Made by a program: the position numbers and the translations under genes. The notes beneath the pieces are model-generated. The model saw only the letters and a list, made by a program, of their open reading frames with translations. It did not search any database and had not been told where the DNA came from. Below are positions 22,919 through 34,785 of a DNA stretch of 64,000 bases, piece after piece; position 1 is the first letter of the stretch, and the number at the start of each line of letters is the position of its first letter. This DNA comes from Ursus arctos (Eukaryota > Chordata > Mammalia > Carnivora > Ursidae): positions 98,122,128-98,186,127 of the forward strand of contig NC_079873.1 in the NCBI RefSeq assembly GCF_023065955.2. The letters run 5' to 3'.

Positions 22919-23503
22919 CAGATGTAATAAAAAAAACCCAAAACTTGGTTACATGCATTTTGGCCATCAAAGCACATTTTTATGGAAAATAGCAAAAAAT
23001 TAAATAGCTGAAACAAAGTTCAATAGAAATTATATGCCTTGTACTGATAAGTGGACATCACCAAGCGCCAACAGCTAAAAGGGAAGGCACACATTATAGA
23101 TTAAATTGGTAGGTTTATAAGAGAGAAAGATGAACTTCTAAACACAGGCTGAATCAGCTCAAGAGTTTTTTTACTGACACTTTTCAAAGCTAGATCTAGG
23201 AGTGGTTACCAAATGGTCCTTCTAAGTCTGGAGAAGCATTTTATGGAAAAATCACCATCATCCTTTCCAGAAGGCTCTCCCCAGAAGATATTGAATTGGA
23301 TGAAGCATAGGTAGCTTTTGCACAGAAATGCTTATGTGCTTAGCTGGTTCTTGGAGTCGTAGGTTTGGCAATTGAACTGGATGGACTCTATAGTCCATTT
23401 CAGCTTTAGAATTCTATGATTCTAGGACTCACAATATTTCCTCATATTTTTACTACATTACTTGCCTCCTTAAAACCGTCCATTAGCTTTCAGTTAAACC
23501 CTA
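22919..23503. other. unassigned sequence
   Basis: No named repeat or gene before the next SINE. Confidence 0.4.
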
Positions 23504-23516
23504 TGAAGACTAACTT

Positions 23517-23712
23517 TTTTTAAAAAATATTTTATTTATTTATTTTGACAGAGAGAGACAGCCAGCGAGAGAGGGAACACAAGCAGGGGGAGTGGGAGAG
23601 GAAGAAGCAGGCTCCCAGCGGAGGAGCCTGACGTGGGGCTCGATCCCAGAATGCTGGAATCACGCCCTGAGCCAAAGGCAGACGCTCAACGACTGCGCCA
23701 CCCAGGCGCCCC
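23517..23712 (-). mobile_element. CAN SINE, young subtype
   Basis: Full-length reversed copy with 'GACAGCCAGCGAGAGAGGGAA', 'GGAGGAGCCTGACGTGGGG', 'AATGCTGGAATCACGCCC' and head 'ACCCAGGCGCCCC'. Perfect 13-bp duplication TGAAGACTAACTT at 23504-23516 and 23713-23725. Confidence 0.97.
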
Positions 23713-23849
23713 TGAAGACTAACTTCTTACCTCTAGATGTCTCATCTGTCTTGCTTAGCTTTTCTTTTCCTCTCCAGTTCTCTACCCCACAGCCACCAGC
23801 CACTGTTTCTATTTTGAAACCACAACCCCAAATATAAATGTACAAACAG

Positions 23850-24690
23850 GATTGCATACGTTTTCTCTTATTATTGAAAAATAGCCATTTATACCACTCT
23901 TCAACTTCTCAGGGGCTTTGCCTGCCACTGACAATTTTATCTGAAGGGAAAATTTGGGAGCCATTATAGATTGTGTTCTTTCTCTCAACCCCTACATACA
24001 ACTGGTCACCAAGTCCTGTAGACCATACCATCCAAATAGTAAAATAGTATTAGCCATTTACTGAGCACTCACACCAGGCACTGTGCCACATCACTGTAAT
24101 CTCAAGGAAGTTAATAACTTTCAAAAAGCTACAGAGATAGTAAATATTATTGCAGGAATTAAAAGTTATTTCTGACAGACTCCAAGGCCCATGCTCACTC
24201 TTGTTGCTTCTTCAGTGGCTTTGTTTCCTCTTCCACAACTTTAGTCCCAACCATTCTTTCTCATTTGGATCAATGAAATAACCTTTAACTGGCTTCCTTG
24301 TGTCCAGATTTAACCATCCCCCACTCAGTCTTTATTTCAAGCTGCTGCTAGATTTAGCTTTCAGAAATGTAAATGCAGTCATGTCACTTACATGTTCCCC
24401 ACGGTCTTTAGAACGAAGCCCAAATCCCACAGATGACACAAAAGGCTGCTAGTAAAGTTTACCTCTCTCACCTCACTTTCTTACAGGTACCTTTTGCTCT
24501 GGGTAAACCACGCTAGCCTTAGTCTCTCCAATAACTCCATGTTCTCATGGCCCTGGCTTTTTTGCACATGGGATTCCCACTGCCTGAAAAGGTCAGCCCC
24601 ATTTTGTGACCTAGCAAATTCCTGTGTGTCCTTTTGGACTCCACAGCACACAGGAAGTGCTCAGTAAATATCGTCTGACTAAAATAACAA
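23850..24690 (+). mobile_element. L2 LINE, interrupted by a MIR
   Basis: 'CTCAACCCCTACATACAACTGGTCACCAAGTCCTGTAGACC' begins the L2 match, which resumes after about 24205 with 'GAAATAACCTTTAACTGGCTTCCTTG', 'CTTTAGAACGAAGCCCAAATCCC', 'GGTACCTTTTGCTCTGGG', 'GGGATTCCCACTGCCTG' and ends 'AAGTGCTCAGTAAATATCGTCTGAC'. This is the non-coding and 3' part of an ancient L2. A reversed MIR lies at 24040-24205. Confidence 0.85.
24040..24205 (-). mobile_element. MIR SINE within L2
   Basis: 'CCATTTACTGAGCACTCACACCAGGCACTGTGCC' starts a reversed MIR, ending in 'TCTGACAGACTCCAAGGCCCATGCTC'. The core is diverged and the right edge is set by the return of L2 text. Confidence 0.75.
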
Positions 24691-24699
24691 TAATAAAGT

Positions 24700-26075
24700 C
24701 TACTTCTTTCTCAAAATTAAGGGACAGAGACGAACATGGGTAAATACAGTAATCTGATTTGCTAAAATGCTATAAAATGTACATTTGGGGCTTATGCTTC
24801 TAAAAATTGTTTTCACAGCCATGACCTCTCATCTGTGAAATGTTGCCCAGTGAGCAGATCATAATTATGAAATATAATGTTTGGATATTAGGCAATAGAA
24901 TCCTTGCTATGTTCATTAAATATACATTAGTTGATATTTATAAATGTTTTATATATATTACGAAATGTTAAAATACATTTCTGCTCTATGAATGAATTCA
25001 TTACAACATTTGACTCAAGTTTTTATTAACCTCTTACCCTAAGTGTTAATATTTCGCATCCTATTGGGAGCAATAGGACACATTCGCCACATTAGCTTCT
25101 AAGAGGTCACGGATTTGCTTTCAGTTGGTCTGGTCACTAAGAGTTGGCACAGAGTTACCTTCATAAATGATTCACGGTAATGAGAATTATTAAAATTAAA
25201 GAAATAACAGCAAAAATGGGGCTCCACAAGTGAGAAATGATCATTAGAATATCACTCCTCAGGGGAATCATCTCACCCACTTCTTAAAAGTTACTTCAAG
25301 GACACAGAAGAGAGGCACAGCTGTGGCATGCATAAGGATGTGTTTGCAGGAGCGAAACCGGGTTTAAAATATAGAGTGTGGACTCTGGAAAGGCACATGA
25401 TATCTTTGCCAATAAAATAATTTTCCACAGACCACAGGTGGCTTAACGATATTGGCTTAGGGGCTGAGAAAATGAACATTCTAAAATTATAATTCCATGT
25501 CATACCATTGAAGTATGCTCAATATAATATCATATTAAGAACTGTTGTCTAAAATACGTGGTGTACTTTCTATAGAAGAGCACATATATGCATGAATGAC
25601 ACTATATTTATGATTCTGCAGGAAAATAAATACCCCCCTCCCTTTAAAGTACCATTTATCTTTGGTCTCCAGGTCTTATTCAACCCTCTTCCATTGATAA
25701 TGTCTGAGCCTCTTTCTTCCTGCTCCCCTACAACCCTTACCTCCAAAATGTTCTCTTTTCCTCCTTTTTCTCCTACCTTTTCCCTCCTTCTCCCACTCTT
25801 CTCTAGATTGCTCTTTACCAGTCTGACCATTACCTTTTCTCACTATATAAGAATAAAGTCTTAATTCTTTTTTACAAGAAAGATATTTTCCTTGTACTTT
25901 TCTACCGCTTGTATATTCAAGCTCTAGAAAATTTTTAAAGATTCAAAATGCAGTATGACCATCTAAATATTCTACACCACCATCTTATTTGCCTGCCTGT
26001 TGATATGTCCCTCTTATAAATGTAGACAGTTGCCTGGTATCTGGATTTAGCATTAGCCCTCTGTGTTTTCTTATA
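24700..26075. other. unassigned sequence with a pyrimidine-rich tract
   Basis: No named repeat. The plus strand of 25630-25830 is strongly pyrimidine-rich (CTCC/TTCC), which explains the long open frames seen there on both strands. Confidence 0.45.
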
Positions 26076-26077
26076 CC

Positions 26078-26200
26078 CTAGAATTGGAACTAAAATATGT
26101 TAAAGCTGGAAGAGTCCTTGTCAATAATCAAATCCTCACGTTTAAAGATGTTGAAATTGAGGTTCAGAGGATTAAAATGGCTTTGCTTAAGAAAACAGAG
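26078..26200 (-). mobile_element. MIR-related SINE fragment
   Basis: 'GAATTGGAACTAAAATATG...GCTGGAAGAGTCC' and 'AAAGATGTTGAAATTGAGGTTCAGAGG' match the same reversed CORE-SINE pattern as at 11600-11950 ('...GATGAGGAAACTGAGG...'). Confidence 0.55.
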
Positions 26201-27475
26201 TCTGCACACTATCTCTTAGTTTGCTGTTACCTTATCCTTGCCTTACTCCTATTGCTTTGGCTTTCTGAGTTTGGTTCTTTGTCACTCTCACAGTATTTGT
26301 TTTGGATCCTTGGTCTGTATCTCAATTTGTACCCTTCCTCTACTGAGGCCAGTTTATTAATCCCATGACTTGTGATGTTGATCAGGTTATGTTCCGGGGC
26401 TGCTCACCTGCCTCAACCTGGTATAATCCAGATTCAGGTTTGAGGCTTAGGGTTTGCCATCCAACCATGCCACACAGATTTTATTCTCTCATGTCTTGAT
26501 CAGTTTGCTCAGTGAGAGACGTCTATAAAATGGAGTTGGAAGAAACGACTTCCTCTACTTGAAAGCAATTATGTCTAAAGAGGTGAACATGGCTCCATCG
26601 GCGTAGCAAACTAAGGCAGACATGTTCTCCACTTGGTAAAAATCGCTGAAGTGTAAAATGGGTTATGTTCAAACCATATAAATACTGCCCCTAAACATAT
26701 CATATTACATCCATCGAGGAACCTTAAACAATCACATCTGAGTGAATGTGACATGGCCTCTTCCCTATCTAAAACGTCTATTGGATCTATAGCATAACAA
26801 AAAGGAATCACTGAAACTCACAAGGATGATGACAATGGAAAAACATTTTAAACACAGCATTATTTTAATTATAGGTTAGACAGGAAAACAACAAGTACAA
26901 AGAATTTTGCAACATTGCAGAGATGGAGGTTAACTGCTACATAGTTAGATGAAAAAAACCAAAAATGCATTGCCAAACATTCTTTATTTTACAGATGTGT
27001 ATTGGAAAAACATGCTCCCTAATCTTATTCACAAACAAAAGATACATTGCTCACACTTAAAGAAATGAAATCAAACAGGATGAAACATGAGCAGAGAGAC
27101 TTCAGACATGTCCCCCAGGCATACCAGCTCATATAACTTGTGAAGAAGAGCAGTTCTCTAGCTAGATAGATTCTTCCTTCAACTGGGCAGATGGGCCTGG
27201 TAAATGAATAATCAATTAGCTTTTGTGCTGAAGCAGAAAGACCAAGAAGAAAAGAAATAAATGTGCACCACATCAGTACAATCCAAAATTAATCTTATTT
27301 TGCTCTGTGATCATAAAGATGCAGTGATCTTTTTATAGAATTTGTGCTAGATTTTTACTGAGTTTGGAAGTTATATGGAAGAAACAAAGACCAAAGGAAC
27401 TGTACTTACAGAAGATATCTTTGTCTAATAATACGATTAATAGGACACGAATCTAAGTTTTCTATCATTTATTTG
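26201..27475. other. unassigned sequence
   Basis: About 1.3 kb with no gene or repeat that I can name. Confidence 0.4.
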
Positions 27476-27479
27476 TTCT

Positions 27480-28500
27480 CCATTTGAAAATTGAAATAAA
27501 AGAAAAAGGTTGGAAAAGGTTAGAAACCCTAAACAAAGTGAAAAGACAAGCCACAGACGGAGAGGAGAGATTGTCATTGTATATAACTGAAAACGGATCA
27601 GTATCTAGAATATATAAAGAATTTCTACAAGTCATTAGTAAAACATTAACTGCTCAAAAGAAAACTAGAAGAAGGACAAAATGAGGCAATTCATAGAGGA
27701 AGAATTGGCCAATGGCCAATAACTATGAAAAGATACTCAACTCCACCAATAATGAGATTCTATTTCATCCATTGGACTGAAAAGAAATTAGTATGTCTAA
27801 TAACAGCAAGTGTTAGTGAGGATAGAAGGAAACAGGAATAGTTATGTATCTCTGGTAGGAGTGAAAGCAGATGAAATTACTTTGGAAGGCAACCTAAACT
27901 ACCTAGTAAATTCAAGGATGAAAACCCACTTCCACTTCTAGGTATCTATCCTAGAAAACTCTTATATGTGTATTCTAGGAGATAAGCATAAGGAAGTTCA
28001 TTGAAGCCCTAATCATGGTGGTAAAAAAAAAAAAAGTTAATTTCAATGTCCATCGGCAGAGGAAATGGATAGTTTAACTGTGGTTTATTCACAAAATGGA
28101 ATATTGCACAGCAGTTAATTATCCAGATCTATCTTTACCAACGTGGACAAATCCCCAAAATAAAAGCTGTTTGAAAAAAGTTGTCGTGAAACATGTACGA
28201 TATTTATGCAAATTTTAGGGGCAAAACAGTTTTGTAAGTATTAGTGATGGATACTTACATATATAGTAGAATTATGAAAACACACATGAAATGATATGAA
28301 CCAAATTCAATTTCAGGAGAGTGGCTAACTATAAGAAGGAAACGGTGGGGTGGAACTTTACATAGATGTTTAACATTTTGTTTCTTTAACAAAAAAGGAC
28401 TATGAAACAAATGTGGCAAACTATAAATATAGGTGTAATATTGGTTGTGGGCACATAAATGTTACATTTTCTGTACTTTTTTGGTACGTTGAAAAGGTTA
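27480..28500 (+). mobile_element. old L1 (L1M) 3' portion
   Basis: Ordered L1 text: 'GACAAGCCACAGACGGAGAGGAGAG', 'ATCAGTATCTAGAATATATAAAGAATTTCTACAAGTC', 'TGGCCAATGGCCAATAACTATGAAAAGATACTCAAC', 'CACTTCTAGGTATCTATCC', 'CATCGGCAGAGGAAATGGATAG', 'GGAATATTGCACAGCAGTTAA' and an A-rich end. This is the ORF2 end and 3' UTR of an ancient element, with frames broken. Confidence 0.88.
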
Positions 28501-28924
28501 AGAAGAAAAAATAAAGTTAGTGTTTGTGTGTGTGGAGAAAAGACTAGGGACAGAAAACGGAGTGCCTCGGTGTGCAAAAGGGTGAAGCAAAGTTGCTGAT
28601 TAGAGAGACGCAACAGCATCAGCTCTGTTCAGCCAATGAGAATGTTTATCAACTAGTCAAAAAAGGGTACCATATTCAGAACAGGGAAATTAATGAAACC
28701 TTATGGTTATAACATCTTTTCTAAGTGAAGTACTTCAATGGTCATTTTAGACGTGGACCAAAAAAATGTCCTTTTAAATCACCTGGTCCATGTCCTTCAG
28801 ATGCAATCAGCCTCGATCCATTCTGTCAAGTGATTGGACCTTATCTCTTTGGTACATCACAAGTGGAGGAGGTCTGCTGTTTTTAGTTCTGCTTATAGTA
28901 AATCCTTGATGGCTTCACAGCTGA
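28501..28924. other. unassigned sequence
   Basis: Nothing recognised between the L1 end and the MIR. Confidence 0.4.
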
Positions 28925-29360
28925 GTGACAGGAGTGGATAGAGTACAGGATTGGAGCCTTGAGAATTCAATCTCTGGCAATGACTTCTTATAAGCTGGAC
29001 ATGTAGCTTGACCTCTCTGGACCTCTGTTCTTCCATCTTTCAAATGAAGATAATAATATCGACCACCAGACACTACTTTAAAAATATACTTCTTATGGGG
29101 CGCCTGGGTGGCACAGCGGTTAAGCGTCTGCCTTTGGCTCGGGGCGTGATCCCGGCGTTGCGGGATCGAGCCCTACATCAGGCTCCTCCGCTATGAGCCT
29201 GCTTCTTCCTCTCCCACTCCCCCTGCTTGTGTTCCCTCTCTCGCTGGCTGTCTCTCTCTCTGTCAAATAAATAAATAAAATCTTTTAAAAAAAATAAAAA
29301 TATACTTCTTCTCTTGGATGTCCATCATTAGATAAATGCAAGGCGCTACACAATAACCTT
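28925..29360 (+). mobile_element. MIR SINE, interrupted by a CAN SINE
   Basis: 'GAGTACAGGATTGGAGCCTTGAG', 'TTCTTATAAGCTGGACATGTAGCTTGACCTCTCTGGACCTC', 'CCATCTTTCAAATGAAGATAATAATATCG' follow MIR; the tail 'TTAGATAAATGCAAGGCGCTACACAATAAC' continues after the SINE at 29095-29294. Confidence 0.8.
29095..29294 (+). mobile_element. CAN SINE, young subtype
   Basis: Forward full-length copy: 'GGCGCCTGGGTGGCACAGCG', 'GTTAAGCGTCTGCC', 'CGGGATCGAGCCC', 'CTCCGCTATGAGCCTGCTTC', 'TCGCTGGCTGTCTCTC', then (AAATA)n. A perfect 16-bp duplication flanks it (29079-29094 and 29295-29310, core TATACTTCTT). Pol III A- and B-box-like sequences lie in the first 70 bp. Confidence 0.98.
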
Positions 29361-29364
29361 ATGA

Positions 29365-29965
29365 TAATGATGTCACTGGAACGTATGACATGAGATTCCC
29401 TTACAGGCAAAAGCCACCTTTATGGAGCTCCCATCAAATAACTCTCTTGGGAGAGTCTCAAGACTGATCTGGTTCATACTGAATATTTTGAGAGCATAAT
29501 ATGATTATACAGTATTTATTAAATTTCCAGATTAATCATTACCTAACTCTGGGCCTTAGCTATTTCTTTTGCAATGAGACTTAGTAATAAAGATGGCAGA
29601 AGCATGGGAAAAAAATTCAGACATTATTTAACTCACAGAATGACTGCTCAGGTATCTTTATGTATACAATTTATGTTAGGTGATAAACTTTCAAAACAAT
29701 TTAAGATTAACCACTTGAGTGCATGTTTTCAGAGAAATGTGCAAAAGAGAGAAGGGGCCACCTACAGTTTTAAAACCGCACAAACCTGCCAACACACATA
29801 GCACAACATCTCTGATATGTCTTATGTTCCAAAAAGCTGCTGATCTGTTTTCCTTTGATGAATCGGATCATGCTTAAAATATGTGCTAATTATAATCAGT
29901 ACCCAACTACCTATCTGACCACCTCAAATGTATAGCTCTAAGTGCTCAATACTAATGGAATTTCC
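29365..29965. other. unassigned sequence
   Basis: No named repeat or gene. Confidence 0.4.
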
Positions 29966-29990
29966 AAAAAAAAAAGAACGAAAGAAAAAA

Positions 29991-30050
<60 letters not shown>

Positions 30051-30056
30051 AAATGA
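29966..30056. repeat. (GAAA)n microsatellite
   Basis: A-rich lead-in followed by fifteen uninterrupted GAAA units (29993-30052). The long poly-FLS and KERK frames on either strand are its translation artefacts. Confidence 0.98.
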
Positions 30057-30080
30057 AAACAAAAACCGAGCATGAAGACT

Positions 30081-30101
30081 TCTCTCTCTCTCTCCAGGTA
30101 T

Positions 30102-30144
<43 letters not shown>
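30081..30144. repeat. (TC)n and (AC)n microsatellite
   Basis: A TC run at 30081-30095 is followed by 41 bp of pure AC (30104-30144). With the GAAA array 30 bp to its left it forms a compound locus. Confidence 0.98.
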
Positions 30145-30145
<1 letters not shown>

Positions 30146-31428
30146 CCATTAATATGTTGCAACAAAGTTAATACACCATTTTATTTTTATATTTCAGTTC
30201 AACTTCTCTAGCAGAACAGGAATGAAGTTAGAATATGATTCGCTGTGCTTATTTCAAGGCGATTTACTCTTTTTTTGTTAATCAAAATAGGGCCATAGTC
30301 GCCATGGATAAGATATTCCTATGCCTAAAATTACTTCTAGAGAGTTTGCACCTGAGGGCTTAGAAGAGTAAAACCTTTCCGTGTAACTGGATACTTCCAG
30401 TAAAATGTCAAGCAACAAAAATAGTCAGAAAATAGTTAGCTGTCTCTAAACATTACCCTCAGTTGGGTGGTAAAAGTATTTCCCCCATGCCTTTCTACCT
30501 CAGTGGAAAGCATACACTTAGATAAACACACCATCTTCTGTCCTTTTGGCTTAAAGAAAAAGGAAAACGGGGGAGCAAACAGATAAGCAATAGAGTTTAA
30601 ACTAAAACTAAACCCAGCTATGACATTTAGGGGGCTTGTATTCTATAAATGAAAGCAAGGACTCCCGCAAAGGCAAAACGACTTCCTTGGTACACAACAT
30701 GTGTTCCCCATTAGTAGAAAAGAATGGACAAAACTCAGCCCCGAGGAGTACCAATCATATACAATTGCTTCTGCATCATTCCCAGTAACCTGTGGCTTCT
30801 CAAAAGCTCCACATGTAGAGCACAGGTTGTGACCCGCCTTGGCTAGCAGGTGAGTAATCCGGCTGCCTCTTTCGGAGAATGATGAAAAACAGGGAATGGA
30901 TTTAGAGAGGATTCGACAGACTTGGAATCAACATGCCACCTACTGGTCCTTTTACCTGTGGTCAAGACCTACTACGTCTTTATCACCTCAGATGCTCTCA
31001 AACCATGGTCCACTTAGTGGACGTGAAGACAAATGATGCCAGCATCATTTTGATGGAAACAGAAGGTCTACTGGGGATTATAAAAACTCTGGAAAATCTG
31101 TAAATAAAGCCTCCAGGACATATCAACAACATGTCGAATAACTGTCTTTTGTGTATGATCACTCTAAGTTGGCTTATTTGTGGTCTGTTTTTCAATAGCG
31201 AGTTATTTTGCTATTGAACAGTTGGCCTCTAGAAACTCAGTTTGGTTCCCTAGAAATAGTCCAAAATTTGCAGCATTTAATCTCTTACTTGTCATGTTAT
31301 CAGAGCTGGATGTAGATAAAATCATGGCATAGGCGTTTACCTTCCCTCTCCCCAGTTTCCCATGTTTCTTCTGATATCTATTCATCACCCCTTGGGATTT
31401 CCATGCTCGCAGTCTGCTGCTTAGAGCT
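30145..31428. other. unassigned sequence
   Basis: About 1.3 kb without a named repeat. The open frame at 31203-31568 on the minus strand overlaps an L2 tail and is not coding. Confidence 0.4.
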
Positions 31429-31429
31429 C

Positions 31430-31515
31430 CATAGTACTTTGACCCAATGCCTATAGTACCTTCTGATGTGGGGTACGTGCTTGATGAATACTTGTGATCA
31501 ATAAATGAATGAAAG
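31430..31515 (+). mobile_element. L2 LINE 3' tail
   Basis: 'CCCAATGCCTATAGTACCTTCTGATG' and 'GTGCTTGATGAATACTTGTGATCAATAAATGAATGAAAGG' correspond to the L2 3' terminus. Confidence 0.7.
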
Positions 31516-31706
31516 GAAAAAACCCTAGGCCCAACAGAATTCCTCATGGTTCTGCTGAATGACTGCAAAATGGAATAATCTCATGGGTTTGAAGTAATTA
31601 AGGCTGATATACAAACATCACCCATTCTTCACTCATAAGCAGCATATTCCTTTGCTGATGGCTCCCAGAGAAAGAAACCAAGTTGGAAGTTGAATGACAA
31701 CCGTAC

Positions 31707-32050
31707 TGTGCCTTAGTCAGCTCAGGCTACCATAACAAAATACCATACACTGGGTGGCTTAACAACAGGAATTTATTTCTCACAGTTCTGGAAACAGGAA
31801 ATCTGAGATCAGAGTATTGAATTCTGGAGAAGACTTTTCCTGGCTTGCAGATAGCCACCTTCTTGCTGAGAGAGAGCAAACTCTCTGTGTCTCCTCTTAC
31901 AAGGGCACTAATCCCATTACGAGGGTCCCATCCTTATGACCTCATTTAAACCTAATTACCTCCCAAAGGTCCCATCTCCAAATACCATGACATTGAGGGT
32001 TAGGGCTTCAACATAGGAATTTTGAGGGACACAATTCAGTCCATAGGACA
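31707..32050 (-). mobile_element. MLT1-type LTR (ERVL-MaLR)
   Basis: A well-preserved reversed MLT1 LTR. Read on the plus strand: 'GCTACCATAACAAAATACCATACACTGGGTGGCTTAA', 'TTATTTCTCACAGTTCTGGAAACAGG', 'CCTGGCTTGCAGATAGCC', 'AGGGCACTAATCCCATTACGAGGGTCCC', 'CTCCCAAAGGTCCCATCTCC' and 'GGGTTAGGGCTTCAACATAGG'. It runs from TGTG to GACA, about the usual length of the family. No internal viral region is present. Confidence 0.93.
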
Positions 32051-32298
32051 CTGAGTTTTTGTTCAGTCTAATTACCAAGGGTTTCTAGTCTGAAGATCAG
32101 AATATAAGGGACTATGTTCCTGAAAAAAGAAACCAAATAGTTTTTTTTCCCTTGAGTCCATTAAACTGCACAGAATTCTGCACACCATTACCACTAGTCA
32201 TTCTATTCAGGTTTCCTTAGATCAAATAATGCCATTACCTGCACACTCTCACCTCTTCTTTCAAACTTTGGGTCTTTTCATCAAGTATGAACATACTC

Positions 32299-32506
32299 GG
32301 GGGTGCCTGGGTGGCTCAGTCAGTTGAGTGTTTTATTCTCAGCTCAGGTCATGATCTCAGGGTCATGAGATAGAACTCCATGCCCTCAGGCTCCGCACTC
32401 AGCAGGGAGTCTTCCTCTCTCCCTCTCCTTCTGCCCCTGCCTCTGCTCATGCTTCTTTTTCTCTCTCTCAAAAAAATAGATAAGTCTTAAAAAATTTTTT
32501 AAAAAG
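32299..32506 (+). mobile_element. CAN SINE, older subtype
   Basis: Forward copy: 'GTGCCTGGGTGGCTCAGTCAG', 'GCTCAGGTCATGATCTCAGG', 'CTCAGCAGGGAGTC', CT-rich linker and an A-rich tail broken by T runs. Several mutations in the tRNA body mark it as older. No clear target duplication. Confidence 0.93.
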
Positions 32507-34245
32507 CAGTCATAGACTAGGTCTTACTCTTGGCATACTAGCCATAGTAGGATTGCATAGCCAACAGCGTTTCTATTATCTATAACAAACCAATAAAACT
32601 TGTTTCCATTAAGCATTGTTTCACACTCAAAATGAGTTTTTATCCAAGTGTTTTTATCCAAGATGCATTATCTTCCACTTTTCTAGACCATGCCAATTTC
32701 ATGAACTTCCTGAGCAGTTTTGGCAGACATCCTATTCATCTGGAACCTCTTGTTCTTACTGCTATTTGGAACACCTTCAGTACCTGGGAGTCTAATGAAT
32801 GTGCTCTTTGCCACTTCATTCAGAGTCTAGGAGCATATTAATTAACTACATCCAGTTCCTGTTGCCTCTCTACTTCTCTTACCCCCATCATAACCTCCCC
32901 CACTTCAGAGATCTCCTCCTTACCCCACAACCCTCCTTAATGGTTCTTTAGCTAATCTGAACAATGCATGAATGTGAGTGGAAACCAACCAATTTATTTT
33001 TCACATAGTTCATAAAATACTGCAGCAGCCCTTTGGGAGGAAATTCAGATAACCTTTGCATTTTTCTTTCAGCAAAAAGTACTTTTGTTTTAAAGGAGGG
33101 GTCCGCACGTGCTTCTGTTTCTTTGTTATAAATCCATGAAAGTCATGACACAGATCTCAGCTGGGCTTCCCTACCTCCAAGCAGCACCCCTTGAGGCTTG
33201 TAGCACCAATCACTGAGATACCTAGCTTCTACAGTGTGTCTTGCCCATTTTGTGTTCTTGTTTAACTTCCTTGGGGTTTTATGTTTTACCTTCCTCTCCT
33301 CCCGGGATGCCACAGGAATGTGAAGAACAGATGCATTCAATGATTCATTACCATTAGCAGCCAGAGTGGAATCAAGAACTTTATCAACCTCCCAGCTTCC
33401 TTGTTCTGTTCACAGGGGACCCATATTATGCACAAGTGGCTTTCCTTACCTTGCTCTCTAGATGCACGGTTTATGGAATGGGCTTATCTTTCTCTAGTTC
33501 GGGGCTCTGTGGAATCTTTACTTAGACATAGGCAAAGCCTCTCCTTTACTGCTGCACCTCGAGTGTATGGCACTGGATCTCCCAGTCAAGTCGAGAGCAA
33601 TTTTTAAGGGCATACAAATATCGAAATACTTTACTATTTATAGCACACAAACTAATGTAAAGGTGTAGTCCAGGTTATCATGTCCAATGTATCCAATTAC
33701 TCAATTCTAGAATCTGTTGCCAGGCAAATAGACACATCATGACCTACATTATTTCCCAGTTCTTAGAAATTCATAGGCTACTGTCTAGAATCTATATTGG
33801 ATCATTAAGAGAAAGTTCTCCTTCTGCAACATTCCCTTTGGTGCTCTGCGCAGTAGTCTCTGAGTTGTGATGAACTATGTGGTCGAATAGGGTGGTGGTG
33901 ATGGAGAAGGAGGGGTGATCATTTTGTGCTATGCTTTGAGTGCTTCCAGTAAAAGACTATATGCGCTCTGATAGCTAATGATAGCTAAGGCTTTTAACCA
34001 CAGGCCCTGCCACAGAAGTAATATTTCATGTTGAAAAATTATATGTCACTGACTATGGAACTTTGGCAAACATGAATAAAAGTTGTGCTGGAGATAAAAT
34101 ATGTTCTTCACTTGGTCCCTTGAAAATAAACTGTCTGCCATTTGGTGCTGTATTTTTAGGAAAGTCTCTACAATTGCCCTGATGCAGATGGTGTTTATTT
34201 TAATACATTTGTATTGCATTCTCTCTCTTTATCACTTCTGACCTC
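32507..34245. other. unassigned sequence
   Basis: 1.7 kb with no repeat or exon that I recognise; open frames stay below 70 codons. Confidence 0.4.
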
Positions 34246-34246
34246 C

Positions 34247-34432
34247 CACTGTTTTTCAAAATGAGGTCCATGACCACCTGCATCAGACCCACCTATGCAG
34301 CTTGTTAAAACTGCAGATTCGTGGGCCCATCACAGGCCATGTGATACAGAATCTTGGGCTGAGTCTAGAAATCTACATGTAAAATAAGCACTGCAGGTGA
34401 CTAGCAGGCCCTTTATAGCTGGAGAACCACTG
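34247..34432 (+). mobile_element. MER5A-like hAT MITE
   Basis: A non-autonomous hAT-Charlie element: starts 'CACTGTTTTTCAAAATGAGGTCC', passes 'GCATCAGACCCACCTATGCAGCTTGTTAAAACTGCAGATT', 'GGGCCCATC', 'CTGAGTCTAGAAATCTACATG' and ends 'GGAGAACCACTG', the complementary terminal inverted repeat. Length (about 185 bp) fits MER5A. Confidence 0.88.
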
Positions 34433-34569
34433 AATCCGTGGAGGGGGATTAAAAATAGCGGAAACACATTGAATTCGTCTAAAAATTAAAAATTTCATTT
34501 TGTCTTATTTTTAAACCCCTGGGACTTACGCTCTTATTTTTATTTGACAAGGTGGGGAAATTAGAGGGT

Positions 34570-34785
34570 GTGATTAGGTGTGTACAGGAGGGGGTAGGGA
34601 AATGTCCTGGAGAAAGTGGCTTCTAAGTTTAAATCTAAAGGATGCATAGAAGCCTGGCAGGCCAGGAAGAAGATGGGTGAGTGGACGTGCAGAGGAGAGA
34701 GGGGAAGAGAATGTTCCAGGCACAGGGAACAGATTACACAAACGCTTCGAAGTGGTAAAAGTTTTGCACAAAGAAATCACTTAGT
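34570..34785 (-). mobile_element. L2 LINE internal fragment
   Basis: 'GGAGAAAGTGGCTTCTAAGTTTAAATCTAAAGGATGCATAGAAG', 'CAGGCCAGGAAGAAGATGGG' and 'GAATGTTCCAGGCACAGGGAACAG' match the reversed L2 body that normally reads 'CCTGAAGGATGAGTAGGAG...GGCATTCCAGGCAGAGGGAAC'. Confidence 0.75.

Noticed and set aside
29966..30144. regular arrays that could be mistaken for a CRISPR or other spacer-repeat array
   Set aside because: Simple microsatellites with 4- and 2-bp units and no spacers; the DNA is mammalian.
30960..31100. possible MER5-like element ('GCTCTCAAACCATGGTCCAC')
   Set aside because: Only the first 20 bases resemble a hAT end; the rest does not follow the family and no matching inverted end was found.
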